This document shows positions 1 to 7,809 of a DNA stretch of 54,750 nucleotides, piece by piece. The notes beneath the pieces were generated by a model. The model was not told where the DNA came from, ran no database searches, and saw nothing but the letters and a program-made list of their open reading frames with translations. The DNA lies in assembly GCA_021741065.1 (NCBI GenBank), contig JAIOYN010000002.1, positions 1 to 54,750 on the forward strand, read 5' to 3'. Position numbers and translations under genes: made by a program. The stretch is from Sphingomonadaceae bacterium. GTDB lineage: Bacteria; Pseudomonadota; Alphaproteobacteria; Sphingomonadales; Sphingomonadaceae. How positions within the stretch are numbered: position 1 is the first letter of the stretch; each line of letters opens with the position of its first letter.

Positions 1-124
1 GGCCCTTGGTCGCGACCAAGCCGACCGATGCCGCCCTCAAAACCAAGCTGATCGCAAAGGCCCAACCGCGCCATTTGAGAAAGTCGATGTTAGTGTCATC
101 CCGAACGAGTTTGAGCAGTTTCAT
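1..124 (-). CDS. secF: SecF, N-terminal fragment (gene runs off the window)
   Basis: Protein-export membrane subunit that works with SecD to drive late steps of Sec translocation using the proton gradient. Only the first 41 codons lie in the window. They read MKLLKLVRDDTNIDFLKW followed by the start of the first membrane helix, the usual SecF beginning. It lies 10 bases downstream of the secD stop on the same strand, the normal secD-secF order. The identification rests on this start plus the neighbour. Confidence 0.85.
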   Translation of the reverse strand, partial: MKLLKLVRDDTNIDFLKWRGWAFAISLVLRAASVGLVATKG

Positions 125-134
125 GGCAATATCC

Positions 135-1733
135 TCAAATCGTCAGTTCAGTGGGGCGCGTGCGCTTCACCCAGAGCGACACCCACATGCGGGTTATTGT
201 AACGGCGGTGAAAACCGAAGTTACAATCCCGATCATAAGAACGACGGCAAATCCGCGAATGGGTCCGGAACCGAAAATGAAGAGCAGAACGGCCGCGATA
301 ACGTTTGTACTGTTTGCGTCGAAAATCGCGCGGCTCGCTTCCTTGTACCCGAACTCAATGGCCTGCACCACACGGCGGCCACGTTTCAGCTCTTCGCGGA
401 TACGTTCGTTGATCAGCACGTTGGCGTCAACAGCAGCACCAATCGTCAGAACAAAGCCCGCAATCCCGGGCAAGGTCAATGTCGCATTGGCAAAGGACAT
501 GACACCCAAAATCAACAACACGTTAACGATGAGGGCAACATTGGCATACATGCCAAAACGGCCGTAAACGAGGAACATGAGCACAAGAATGGCGGTTGTA
601 CCAATGACCGCAGCCAAAACCCCGCGGCGGATGGAGTCAGCGCCAAGGTCAGGTCCGACCGAGCGCTCCTCCACAATGGTCAAATCCACCGGCAACGCAC
701 CAGAGCGCAGAGAGATAGATAGCGCATTGGCGCTTTCGGTCGTGAAGCTGCCCGAAATCTGAGATACGCCGCCGAAAATCGGTTCCCGAATTTGCGGCGC
801 GGAGATGACTTGGCCATCGAGCACAATCGCGAACAATTTGTTCACATTTTGCTGAGTCATGCGGGCAAATCTTTGCCCTCCTTCGGAGTCAAACTGAATG
901 GTGACAGCAGGCTCATTGGTCTGCGGGTCGAATGTCGGGTCCGCCTTTACCAATTTATCGCCGGATATGCCGCCAAGGCGGCGCACTGCGATATATGGCA
1001 GCCCGGTAGGATTATCGGGATAGGGCAGAACTTGGCTACCAACGCGGGCCTTGCCCTGCGCGGTTTGATCGGGGTCGGCTTGTTCATCGACCAGCTTAAA
1101 TTCAAGCTTAGCTGTCTTACCAATCAACGCCTTCAAGGCCTCTGGATCATCCAATCCGGGAACCTGAACCACAATGCGGTTATCACCCTGACGAATGATA
1201 GTGGGCTCCAGCGTGCCAAGCGCGTTAATCCGGCGGTCAATAACGTCCTTGGCGGTGTCCATCGCTTGGTCAAGCGCCGTTTCGTCGCCAGAGCTTGCTG
1301 GGGACAGAATAATTCGGTTACCGTTGTTGACGGCGATGTTCCAGTCGCGCGTGCCAGTCGCGTTGCTAATCAGCGGCAAGATAACTTCACGCGCCGCATC
1401 CACCTTGGACATGTCGGTGACGTTAAAGCTGAGTTCGCCCCCACTGCGCGAGACATCCGCGATCGCAATTTGCGGCTTGGCTCGGCGCATGGCTGTGCGG
1501 ACGCTGTCCTCCAACGCTTCGAGCCGGGCCTCTGCAAGTTGCGACGTGTCCGCCTCCAGCAAGATATGGCTACCGCCCGCAAGGTCTAGCCCCAGGTTGA
1601 TCGTCGGGGTCGGCACAAATTGGGCAAGCTGCGCGCGCATCGACGTTGGTAGCAGGCTCGGAATAGCAAACGCCATCCCCACGACAATCAACGTGTTGAG
1701 CATCCATATGCGCCAACGGGGAAAATCAAGCAT
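135..1733 (-). CDS. secD: Protein translocase subunit SecD
   Basis: Inner-membrane partner of SecF that assists SecYEG after SecA, using proton-motive force. The 532-residue product has the family's normal length. It shows an N-terminal membrane helix (about 9-28), the GLDLAGG motif (48-54), a large periplasmic part, and a C-terminal block of about five helices (370-520). That block contains TIGAAVDANVLINERIREE, the conserved helix-4 signature of the SecD/SecF RND-type fold. It lies between yajC and secF on the minus strand, the standard alphaproteobacterial cluster. Confidence 0.97.
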   Translation of the reverse strand: MLDFPRWRIWMLNTLIVVGMAFAIPSLLPTSMRAQLAQFVPTPTINLGLDLAGGSHILLEADTSQLAEARLEALEDSVRTAMRRAKPQIAIADVSRSGGELSFNVTDMSKVDAAREVILPLISNATGTRDWNIAVNNGNRIILSPASSGDETALDQAMDTAKDVIDRRINALGTLEPTIIRQGDNRIVVQVPGLDDPEALKALIGKTAKLEFKLVDEQADPDQTAQGKARVGSQVLPYPDNPTGLPYIAVRRLGGISGDKLVKADPTFDPQTNEPAVTIQFDSEGGQRFARMTQQNVNKLFAIVLDGQVISAPQIREPIFGGVSQISGSFTTESANALSISLRSGALPVDLTIVEERSVGPDLGADSIRRGVLAAVIGTTAILVLMFLVYGRFGMYANVALIVNVLLILGVMSFANATLTLPGIAGFVLTIGAAVDANVLINERIREELKRGRRVVQAIEFGYKEASRAIFDANSTNVIAAVLLFIFGSGPIRGFAVVLMIGIVTSVFTAVTITRMWVSLWVKRTRPTELTI

Positions 1734-1800
1734 AGATGGGTTCCGGACGAACTATAAATCAATATCTGGGGTCGGTGGCAAAGCCGTTCAACCCCGACGG

Positions 1801-2127
1801 TTAATCATTCGCAGCTTTGGCGTTCCGCGGCTGTACGTTAGCGATTGTCGATTTAACCGCCTTCACCCGGACATTCGGGGCAATTTCAACTTCAACATAT
1901 TCATCGGCGACCTTAGTCACTTTGCCCATCAGGCCACCTGCAGTTACGACGTCGTCATTCTTCTGCACGGCGGCAATTTTAGCTTCATGCGCCTTGGCAC
2001 GTTTTTGTTGCGGGCGGATAAGGAAGAAATAGAATACAACAAAGATCAGCAGGAGCGGAAACAACTGCACGAAAAATGCAGAACCACCAGCACCACCGGC
2101 GGCCGCGCTCAAGATAACAAACTCCAT
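1801..2127 (-). CDS. yajC: Sec translocon accessory protein YajC
   Basis: Small single-pass membrane protein found in the SecDF-YajC complex. The product is 108 residues from the ATG at 2127, which has GAGG about 10 bases upstream. An in-frame GTG four codons earlier (2139) is possible but overlaps that ribosome site. A hydrophobic helix at about residues 18-37 is followed by the family signature FLIRPQQKRAK and a soluble domain rich in Lys and Val. The gene is 67 bases upstream of secD and probably co-transcribed with it. Confidence 0.95.
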   Translation of the reverse strand: MEFVILSAAAGGAGGSAFFVQLFPLLLIFVVFYFFLIRPQQKRAKAHEAKIAAVQKNDDVVTAGGLMGKVTKVADEYVEVEIAPNVRVKAVKSTIANVQPRNAKAAND

Positions 2128-2307
2128 GGAAGACCTCACATTTCATTAAGTGGAGCGCCAACGGACAGCGCTGCCTGGGACCAATCGGGCGCGATTATCA
2201 CCTGCACCCTGCTGACGCAACGTCAAAGCGCAGACAGCGCGCTTGCTTTTCCAAAACCACCACCATATACGCGCGCTTCCATTGACCTCGGCGAGGTCAA
2301 TGGCGGT

Positions 2308-2384
2308 CGGGACGTAGCGCAGCCTGGTAGCGCATCACACTGGGGGTGTGGGGGTCGCAGGTTCGAATCCTGTCGTCCCGACCA
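2308..2384 (+). tRNA. tRNA-Pro (anticodon GGG)
   Basis: A 77-base cloverleaf. The acceptor stem CGGGACG pairs with CGTCCCG, followed by A and an encoded CCA. The D arm contains AGCCTGGTAGC and the T arm contains GTTCGAATCC. The anticodon stem TCACA/TGTGG (one T-G pair) encloses the seven-base loop CTGGGGG, placing GGG at positions 34-36, which reads proline CCC/CCU. It lies divergent from yajC and just upstream of a phage-type lysis cassette, so it is a possible old integration point, although no flanking repeat was seen. Confidence 0.95.
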
Positions 2385-2509
2385 ATTATCCAAAATAAAA
2401 TTTCAAGGCAAACGGCGCGCAAACGCGCGATGGCCGTGTAACTGGCACATTTTACTTTCCTACAAATAACCTTTTTGGTTATTTTATATGCGAAAGTGAG
2501 GATATGCCG

Positions 2510-3055
2510 ATGCGCTACAATATTGACGAATGGATTGACGACCTGATTGCGCGCGAGGGCGGTTTTGTTGATCACCCTGCCGACAAAGGCGGACCGACGC
2601 GTTGGGGCATTACGCAGGCCGTCGCCCGTCAGCATGGTTATATGGGGCAGATGGAAAACTTGCCGCACAGCGTTGCGGCATTGATTTATAAAAAGCACTA
2701 TTAGCGTGCGCCCACCTTCGATAAAGTAGCCCAGATCGCTCCGATATTAGCAAAAGAGCTATTAGACACGGGCGTCAATATGGGGCCTGGCCCAGCAATC
2801 GGATTTTTGCAACGCGCGTTGAATGCGCTGAACCGCAATGGCGCAGATTACCCAGATATCGCTATAGACCGCACAATCGGCCCCGATACTTTGCGCGCGC
2901 TGGAGGCATTTTTGGCAAAACGCGGGCCGCCAGCCGAGTGCGTTCTGACCAAGGCAATCGATGCGCTGCAAGGGGCGCATTATATCCGCTTGGCCGAAGC
3001 ACGCCCTACGCAAGAGGCATTTCTATATGGCTGGATCACAAGCCGTATTGGTTAA
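2510..3055 (+). pseudogene. GH108-type peptidoglycan endolysin broken by an in-frame amber codon
   Basis: The N-terminal reading frame (to 2701) shows the GH108/ZliS lysozyme start: a catalytic Glu in AREGGF (E16) and DKGGPTRWGIT. It stops at TAG 2702-2704, directly after IYKKHY. The same frame stays open after the stop to 3055. It encodes the expected rest of the family, including a peptidoglycan-binding-like segment (FLQRALNALNR, then TIGPDTLRAL). The family normally has Trp after the Y of this motif, so one TGG-to-TAG change explains the break. The ATG at 2510 has GAGG at a better distance than the ATG at 2504. Without suppression only 64 residues are made, so the gene is probably dead. 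Confidence 0.8.
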
Positions 3056-3074
3056 TTTTAAAAGGGAGCATGCC

Positions 3075-3488
3075 ATGTCACTCATTGAAGGAATTATCGG
3101 CCCGATTGCGAGCCTTATCGACAAAATCATTCCCGACCCGAAAGCCCGGGATGCGGCCAAGCTGGAATTCATCAAATTGCAAGGCAGTCAGGAGATGGAT
3201 GCATTGCGCACACAATTATCCGCCGTCTTGGCGGAGGCGCAATCCGCCGATCCTTGGACGAGTCGCGCACGGCCAAGTTTTCTATATGTCATGTATACCA
3301 TGCTGTTATGGGCGATCCCGATGGGGTTGATTGCCGCCGTGCAGCCAGAGGCCGCGGCCAATATCGCGCGTGGCATGAATGCGTATCTGAACGGACTGCC
3401 AGAGCCTTTATATGCGTTGTTTGGCACGGGCTATCTCGGTTACACTGTCGCCCGCCAATGGGGTATTTCACGCGGACTGGAAAAATAG
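3075..3488 (+). CDS. Holin of the three-helix GTA/prophage type
   Basis: A small membrane protein of 137 residues resembling the holin_3TM family found with gene transfer agents and prophages. Such proteins permeabilise the inner membrane so endolysin can reach peptidoglycan. The start is the ATG at 3075, preceded by AAGGGAG. An amphipathic N-terminus (IIGPIASLIDKIIPD) and a charged linker precede a hydrophobic stretch at about 69-89 (SFLYVMYTMLLWAIPMGLI) and a second at about 112-130. It starts 19 bases after the endolysin pseudogene frame, giving a lysis cassette with no other phage genes nearby. The family call is by similarity of pattern. Confidence 0.75.
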   Translation: MSLIEGIIGPIASLIDKIIPDPKARDAAKLEFIKLQGSQEMDALRTQLSAVLAEAQSADPWTSRARPSFLYVMYTMLLWAIPMGLIAAVQPEAAANIARGMNAYLNGLPEPLYALFGTGYLGYTVARQWGISRGLEK

Positions 3489-3559
3489 TTGCATAAAGCC
3501 AACAACATCCGTTACCCCTATACACCCGTGAGGGATTATAGGGACTTAGGAGAACCAAG

Positions 3560-3823
3560 ATGAAGAAATTAGTCGCAACTGTTGCTGCTCTTGCATTTGC
3601 AGCATCACTCACCGCATGTGGTCAAGCTGGTGAAAAGGCTGCCGAAGAAACCGCCGAAGCCGCCGACGCAACGGGCGAAGCTATGGAAGCGGGTGCTGAG
3701 AACGCAATGACTTCCGCCGAAGGTGCAGCCGACGCAACCGCAGAGGCCGCTGGTGACGCGACAGCCGAAGCCGGCGCTGCTGTTGAAGAAGCTGGCAAGG
3801 AAATGCAAAAAGCTGCCGAATAA
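3560..3823 (+). CDS. Small Ala/Glu-rich lipoprotein of unknown role
   Basis: An 87-residue product with a lipoprotein signal peptide: MKK, a hydrophobic core, then the lipobox LTAC with Cys20 as the acylation site. The mature part is low-complexity, built from Ala, Glu, Asp and Gly with repeated units such as AEAAGDATAEAG and probably extended or helical. AGGAG lies 8 bases before the ATG. It is a single-gene unit followed by a strong terminator. Similar short entericidin-like or Ala-rich lipoproteins occur in sphingomonads; no specific function can be assigned. Confidence 0.75.
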   Translation: MKKLVATVAALAFAASLTACGQAGEKAAEETAEAADATGEAMEAGAENAMTSAEGAADATAEAAGDATAEAGAAVEEAGKEMQKAAE

Positions 3824-3850
3824 TCGGTTTTATATTCGCGTAGAATATCT

Positions 3851-3884
3851 GCCCGCCCTGCGCTTACGCAGCGGCGGGCTTTTT
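3851..3884 (+). terminator. Rho-independent terminator of the lipoprotein gene
   Basis: A hairpin GCCCGCC-CTGCG, loop CTTA, CGCAG-C-GGCGGGC is followed directly by five T residues. It starts 27 bases after the stop codon of the small lipoprotein gene. Confidence 0.9.
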
Positions 3885-3956
3885 CATGTCGGTGTTCGGG
3901 TCCTTGCGGTCATTTGATCATGAAGGAAGCGTTATAACGCGAGCCGAGCAATCGAT

Positions 3957-3981
3957 AAAAAAGGCGGGGTTGCACCCCGCC
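3957..3981 (-). terminator. Rho-independent terminator of the LysM gene
   Basis: The inverted repeat GGCGGGG / CCCCGCC with a five-base loop is preceded on the plus strand by six A residues. Read on the minus strand this is a stem followed by TTTTTT, 47 bases beyond the stop of the LysM protein. Confidence 0.8.
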
Positions 3982-4028
3982 CTTTATTCTCACATGTTCA
4001 GTAGACCGCAATATTGCGCGGCTCCACT

Positions 4029-4844
4029 TTACCCCGCAGGTGACGGTGCCGCTTTTGGCAGATTGACCATATCGCCCGGATATAGCCGCGTAGGGTCAGC
4101 CAGTTGCGGATTTGCTGCAATCATGGCTTCAATGGGAATACCCCTTCTCATTGCTATTCTGGACAGGCTGTCACCTTCGGCAACAATCACCTGCTCCGGC
4201 GCAATGTCAGCGGTTACAGGCGCCTCTGTGGCTACCTTCGCAGTTGGCACCGATTCCGACGCTGGCGCAGCGGCAGGTGCCACGACAGCGACAGGAACGG
4301 CGTTCGGTACTATAGCGGTACTAACGGAACCGAGGGACAGAGCGACTGCGGCAAGCCCCGCAAGTGCCCCGACAACCGCAAAGGCAAGCGCCAGCCTTCC
4401 AAACACTGGGAACACCCCAGTTTGAGCAACCAACAAATCCTTACGCAGGGAGTCGAGTTGGTCGACAAACCGGCCACCCTTATCGTCGATAGTGGTCGCA
4501 AGTCGCCCTTCCGCTTCCGACACCAATTTCAACTGCTCTGCATGGCGTTCGGCCTGCGCACCTGTTACATTTACCGCATCGACAAGCTGGTGATTTATGT
4601 GGGTCGCCACATTGGCCAGCTGATCAAACCGCCTTGAGAAGCTTTGCTCCCAATGAATGAACAGATCGCGCATCGCCTTATGCTCTTGGCTAATCATCGC
4701 ATGAAGTTCTGACGTTTGTTCGGGCGTGAACCCGCCGCGTGGCGCGGCCTCTGAAGCAGTAGCCGGCCAGGCCGCTATCGCAGCACCACCTGCTGGGTAA
4801 AGTTCTTCATTCAAAAATTCACGCACATCGCGGAAAAGACGCAT
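4029..4844 (-). CDS. Membrane-anchored LysM-domain protein
   Basis: A 271-residue product. An N-terminal cytoplasmic, partly coiled-coil region (about 40-140, rich in Glu, Gln and His) is followed by one membrane helix (about 147-172) and a Pro/Ala/Val linker. A C-terminal LysM domain covers about 216-262 (VAEGDSLSRIAMRRGIPIEAMIAANPQ, ending LYPGDMVNLP), the fold that binds peptidoglycan. This suggests an inner-membrane protein touching the cell wall; the exact role is unknown. An IS5-family element ends 9 bases upstream of the ATG, so native promoter and ribosome-site sequences have been replaced or displaced. An in-frame TAG just before the ATG shows that no coding sequence was lost in this frame. 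Confidence 0.8.
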   Translation of the reverse strand: MRLFRDVREFLNEELYPAGGAAIAAWPATASEAAPRGGFTPEQTSELHAMISQEHKAMRDLFIHWEQSFSRRFDQLANVATHINHQLVDAVNVTGAQAERHAEQLKLVSEAEGRLATTIDDKGGRFVDQLDSLRKDLLVAQTGVFPVFGRLALAFAVVGALAGLAAVALSLGSVSTAIVPNAVPVAVVAPAAAPASESVPTAKVATEAPVTADIAPEQVIVAEGDSLSRIAMRRGIPIEAMIAANPQLADPTRLYPGDMVNLPKAAPSPAG

Positions 4845-4853
4845 GACAATCTA

Positions 4854-4870
4854 GGCTCAGGATTCATTAA
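4854..4870 (+). repeat. Left terminal inverted repeat of the IS5-family element
   Basis: GGCTCAGGATTCATTAA at the end of the element nearest the LysM gene. It matches the complement of 5686-5702 at 15 of 17 positions. Confidence 0.85.
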
Positions 4871-5627
4871 TTGATCCAGAAGGCGCAGATAGCGGCGATG
4901 GTGATAGCGGACAGGAAGGTATGTGCGCATCGGTCATAGCGGGTGTGGATGCGCCGCCAGTCTTTGAGTCGCGCGAATAGGTTCTCGACTTTATGCCTTT
5001 GGCGATAGAGGTTTGCATCAAAGTTGGCGGGTATTAACCGCCCCCTTCGCGGCGGGATGCAGGGCATGATATTCTTGGCTTGTAAAGCGGCGCGATACTC
5101 ATCGCTGTCATAGCCTTTATCGCCGATCATGACGCAATTATGGTTTGGAAGCATGGGATAAAGCAGCTTTGCGCCGATATGGTCGCTCATCTGCCCTTCG
5201 GTCAGGCACAACATCAGCGGCCTGCCTTGACCATCGCACACAACATGAAGTTTGGAGTTCAGCCCACCTTTGGTTCGCCCGATACGTCTGGGAGCAGACC
5301 CTTTTTTAAAAGACTGGATGCCGTCCTGTGGGCCTTCAAATGGGTAGCATCAATCATCAACACATCAGGATCGCCTGCTTCTTTCACAAGAGCGGCGAAT
5401 ATCCTGCTGAACACACCCAGCTCACTCCAACGCACAAATCGGCTGTAAAGCGTCTTGTGCGGTCCATAGCCAGGCGGCGCATCACACCAGCGCAAGCCGT
5501 TCTTCAAAACATAGACAATCCCACTTAAGACCCGCCTATCATCAACCCGCGGCACCCCATGAGAAAGCGGAAAATACGGCTCTATCCTGAGCATCTGCGC
5601 AGCACTCAACATCGGTAAGTTACCCAT
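4867..5627 (-). CDS. IS5-family transposase made by -1 frameshifting
   Basis: A DDE transposase that cuts and joins the ends of its own element. The first frame (5259-5627) covers the N-terminal domain and first catalytic Asp in LMIDATHLKAHRTASSLLKKG. The second frame continues with GGLNSKLHVVCDGQGRPLM, then GDKGYDSDEYR with the second Asp, and KVENLFARLKDWRRIHTRYDR with the Glu region. The frames join by a -1 shift at A AAA AAG, giving the bridge GSAPRRIGRTKGGLNSK seen in full-length relatives. The ATG at 5627 has AAGGAGG five bases upstream. Both frames look intact, so the element may still be active. Confidence 0.88.
5301..5307 (-). other. Programmed -1 frameshift heptamer of the transposase
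   Basis: On the minus strand the sequence A AAA AAG sits at the end of the first transposase frame, in phase with the codons TTA AAA AAG. Slipping back one base opens the second frame, which holds the remaining catalytic residues. This is a classical slippery heptamer for IS5/IS427 elements. Confidence 0.75.
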
Positions 5628-5685
5628 CAAATCCTCCTTCATTAGGGAGAGTTTGAATCAGACGTGCCGACACAATGCAACTAAT

Positions 5686-5702
5686 TTAACGCATCCTGAG
5701 CC
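5686..5702 (-). repeat. Right terminal inverted repeat of the IS5-family element
   Basis: On the minus strand it reads GGCTCAGGATGCGTTAA, the partner of the left repeat at 4854-4870. The flanking TA is at 5703-5704. Confidence 0.85.
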
Positions 5703-5890
5703 TAAACAGCGAAACAGGTTGGATCAATAGATGGCCGAATGGTGCCTTCCTCAACGCCCTGCTTCAACCAACGTTCGGCGTCACGCCGAAATATAAGATA
5801 GTTCGGGGCCAATCGAGCCCCAAACCTCAGTGATGCTGCTGATCGACCCAAGCCATGTAATACAAACGATGGTGCGGTTCGTCTAAGGTG
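5702..5890 (-). pseudogene. Possible remnant of a regulator C-terminal part, cut by the IS element
   Basis: A 62-codon minus-strand open stretch with no plausible start. It contains RRDAERWLKQGVEEGTIRPS followed by DP, which resembles the ligand-domain region of TetR-family regulators (WL..GV..GTIRPS.DP). The frame ends at a TAG formed exactly at the IS junction, so it looks truncated. The remaining 5.9-6.14 kb holds no recognisable gene. A 71-codon frame at 5827-6042 on the same strand has no family features. The call rests only on a short motif. Confidence 0.25.
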
Positions 5891-6057
5891 CTACCCTGAA
5901 ATGTGACGAGAAATTTATGGTGTCGGACATGCAAGGAGCCGGACGCATTAAGCCCTCGAAGGCCAGCCAAGCACGCTCCCTTTATAATCGCATCAACCGT
6001 TTGCATCCCGCTATTCTTGCGGGAGCGACACGCTATTCCCAATAACGCATTTCCATT

Positions 6058-6079
6058 TTATCAACATAAACGTTGATAA
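6058..6079. promoter_or_regulatory. Palindromic operator A1 (TCAAC-N6-GTTGA class)
   Basis: A perfect inverted repeat TTATCAAC-ATAAAC-GTTGATAA, 63 bases before the start of the first gene of the left catabolic arm. The same core recurs at the promoters at 10.3, 20.0, 20.2 and 24.4 kb, so it is probably the binding site of a regulator of this arm, most simply the TetR protein at 21779-22432. Confidence 0.7.
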
Positions 6080-6141
6080 TTATTTTGATTGCGATAGTGT
6101 TGCTGATATTGAGCACGAGACTGGAATGAAAGGTAAGGGCT

Positions 6142-7050
6142 ATGAAATTTGAAACTATCATTTATGAAAAAAAGGATCGGATCGCGACGTTGACGCTGAA
6201 CCGTCCGCACACCGGTAATGCGATCTCGAAGCAGCTGCGCGATGAGCTAGACATGGTGATGGACGATCTTGACGATGATGATGAGACGCGGGTCCTGATA
6301 ATCAAAGCGGCGGGCAATCATTTCAGCACCGGCTATGATCTCAAGGAATTCTCATATCTTTGGGATGCCGAGAGCGCACAGAATGAACAGCAGCGCCGCC
6401 CGCATAGCCGCTCTCCAATCTGGTCGCGACACCGTTTCCATCTTTCGCGCGAGCGCTGGATGCGGCTCTTCCATCTGCGTCAGGCGACGATTGCGGTGAT
6501 TCATGGCCACTGTGTAGCAGGCGGGCTTGATCTGGTCGGCGTTTGCGATATTGCATTTGCGGCGGACGATGCGTTGCTGGGGCAGCCGGAGGCTCGCGCG
6601 ATGGGTGAGCTCCATGTCTTTGCCTTCTGGCCAATCCATCTAGGTATGCGCAAAACCAAGGAATGGTTGTTCACTGGCGATAATATGACCGGCACCGAAG
6701 CCGAGGAGCTTGGGCTCGTCAACAAAGCGGTGCCGCACGGCGAGCTCGAGGCCGTGGCGCAGGCATATGCCGAGCGTGTCGCCAATGTACCACTCGACGC
6801 GATCTACAGTCACAAGGAAATTACTAATCGCTGGTTTGAAGCTGCAGGCATGCATGCTGGCATGGCAGCGGCAAACGATCTGGACGCGATGGGCATTGCT
6901 GGCCCTGGCATGGATGATTTCACTAGGGTCTGGCGCGAAGGCGGCGTTCGCCCCGCAGTCCGCATGCGCGATGAACCGTTCAAGCCCCATCGCACCTATC
7001 TGGAGGCCTATGCTGCCAAGCGCGACAGGGATGAGCCAAGCGGGGACTGA
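6142..7050 (+). CDS. Enoyl-CoA hydratase/isomerase (crotonase) family protein
   Basis: A 302-residue crotonase-fold enzyme. These act on acyl-CoA thioesters, usually adding water to a 2-enoyl-CoA or shifting its double bond. The oxyanion-hole segments are visible: FSTGYDLKEF at about 62-71 and HCVAGGLDL at about 121-129. GQPEARAMG near 149 carries the Glu normally used in hydratases, while the other catalytic Glu position reads Asp (GGLDL). It is longer than the usual 255-270 residues because of an Arg/Ser/Trp-rich insert at about 80-107. It heads a three-gene operon with an SDR (3 bases apart) and a hydrolase, under operator A1. Confidence 0.85.
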   Translation: MKFETIIYEKKDRIATLTLNRPHTGNAISKQLRDELDMVMDDLDDDDETRVLIIKAAGNHFSTGYDLKEFSYLWDAESAQNEQQRRPHSRSPIWSRHRFHLSRERWMRLFHLRQATIAVIHGHCVAGGLDLVGVCDIAFAADDALLGQPEARAMGELHVFAFWPIHLGMRKTKEWLFTGDNMTGTEAEELGLVNKAVPHGELEAVAQAYAERVANVPLDAIYSHKEITNRWFEAAGMHAGMAAANDLDAMGIAGPGMDDFTRVWREGGVRPAVRMRDEPFKPHRTYLEAYAAKRDRDEPSGD

Positions 7051-7053
7051 GAG

Positions 7054-7809
7054 ATGACAACGCCCCGCATCGCAATCGTCACTGGCGCCGCGCGCGGAAT
7101 TGGCGCAAGCATTGCTCTACGATTGGCTGAGGATGGTCATGATATAGCCGTACTCGATCTCGACGAATCAACCTGCGCAGCGACGGTGGCAGCAGTTACT
7201 CAGCTTGGACGGCGCGCGGTGGCGATAGGCGCAGATGTCGCCGACGAAGCTGCAATAAGGGCCGCTGTTGCCAAGGTCGTCGGGGCGCTTGGCGGGCCAA
7301 CAATACTCGTCAACAATGCCGGCATAATTCGAGATCGCAGCCTTGCAAAAATGACAATCGACGATTGGGACAGCGTGATTACCGTCAATCTGCGCGGCGC
7401 ATTTCTCATGAGCCGCGAGCTGCAGCCACATATGCGGGCCGCGGGCTGGGGACGGATTGTCAATCTATCGAGCACTGCAGCGTTAGGTAATGTCGGAGAG
7501 GCTAATTACTCGGCAGCGAAGGCCGGTGTGCAGGGCTTTACCAAGTCACTCGCCCTTGAACTTGGGCGCTACGGCATCACCGCGAACGCGGTTGCCCCAG
7601 GGTTTGTCGTAACCGAGATGACCAGAGCCGTTGCCGAACGAACTGGAATGTCGTTTGACGAGATGAAGCAGCAACAGATTGACGCCACCGCTGTTGGCCG
7701 AACCGGACAGCCAGAGGAAATCGCGCACGCTGTTTCCTTTTTCGCCGATGAACGGTCCGGCTTTGTGACTGGACAGATACTCTATGTCGCTGGAGGGCCG
7801 CGCGGATGA
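7054..7809 (+). CDS. SDR-family oxidoreductase, FabG-like
   Basis: A 251-residue short-chain dehydrogenase/reductase that interconverts a hydroxyl and a keto group with NAD(P)H. The cofactor motif TGAARGIG is at 10-17, NNAG at 87-90, and the catalytic Ser140, Tyr152 and Lys156 lie in NLSSTAAL and NYSAAK. FabG-like proteins often reduce 3-ketoacyl substrates, but in this cluster oxidation of an alcohol is equally possible. It starts 3 bases after the crotonase stop and overlaps the next gene by 4 bases, so translation is likely coupled. Confidence 0.9.
   Translation: MTTPRIAIVTGAARGIGASIALRLAEDGHDIAVLDLDESTCAATVAAVTQLGRRAVAIGADVADEAAIRAAVAKVVGALGGPTILVNNAGIIRDRSLAKMTIDDWDSVITVNLRGAFLMSRELQPHMRAAGWGRIVNLSSTAALGNVGEANYSAAKAGVQGFTKSLALELGRYGITANAVAPGFVVTEMTRAVAERTGMSFDEMKQQQIDATAVGRTGQPEEIAHAVSFFADERSGFVTGQILYVAGGPRG

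Larger units (their letters stand above)
4854..5702 (-). mobile_element. IS5-family (IS427-like) insertion sequence
   Basis: An element of 849 bases bounded by imperfect inverted repeats: GGCTCAGGATTCATTAA at the left, and the complement of GGCTCAGGATGCGTTAA at the right (15 of 17 match). TA flanks both ends (4852-4853 and 5703-5704), fitting the short TA-centred target duplications of this family. It encodes one transposase in two overlapping frames on the minus strand. Boundaries come from the repeats and are likely exact to a base or two. Confidence 0.9.

Noticed and set aside
2297-2698. 133-codon minus-strand frame across the tRNA-Pro and endolysin start
   Set aside because: It reads antisense through the tRNA and the GH108 frame and ends in the tRNA-derived sequence [12 protein letters not shown], a common artefact.
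4104-4637. 177-codon plus-strand frame opposite the LysM gene
   Set aside because: No family features; it is the antisense shadow of a well-supported LysM protein with its own terminator.
5827-6042. 71-codon minus-strand frame in the gap before the catabolic cluster
   Set aside because: TTG start, no ribosome site, no recognisable motif.
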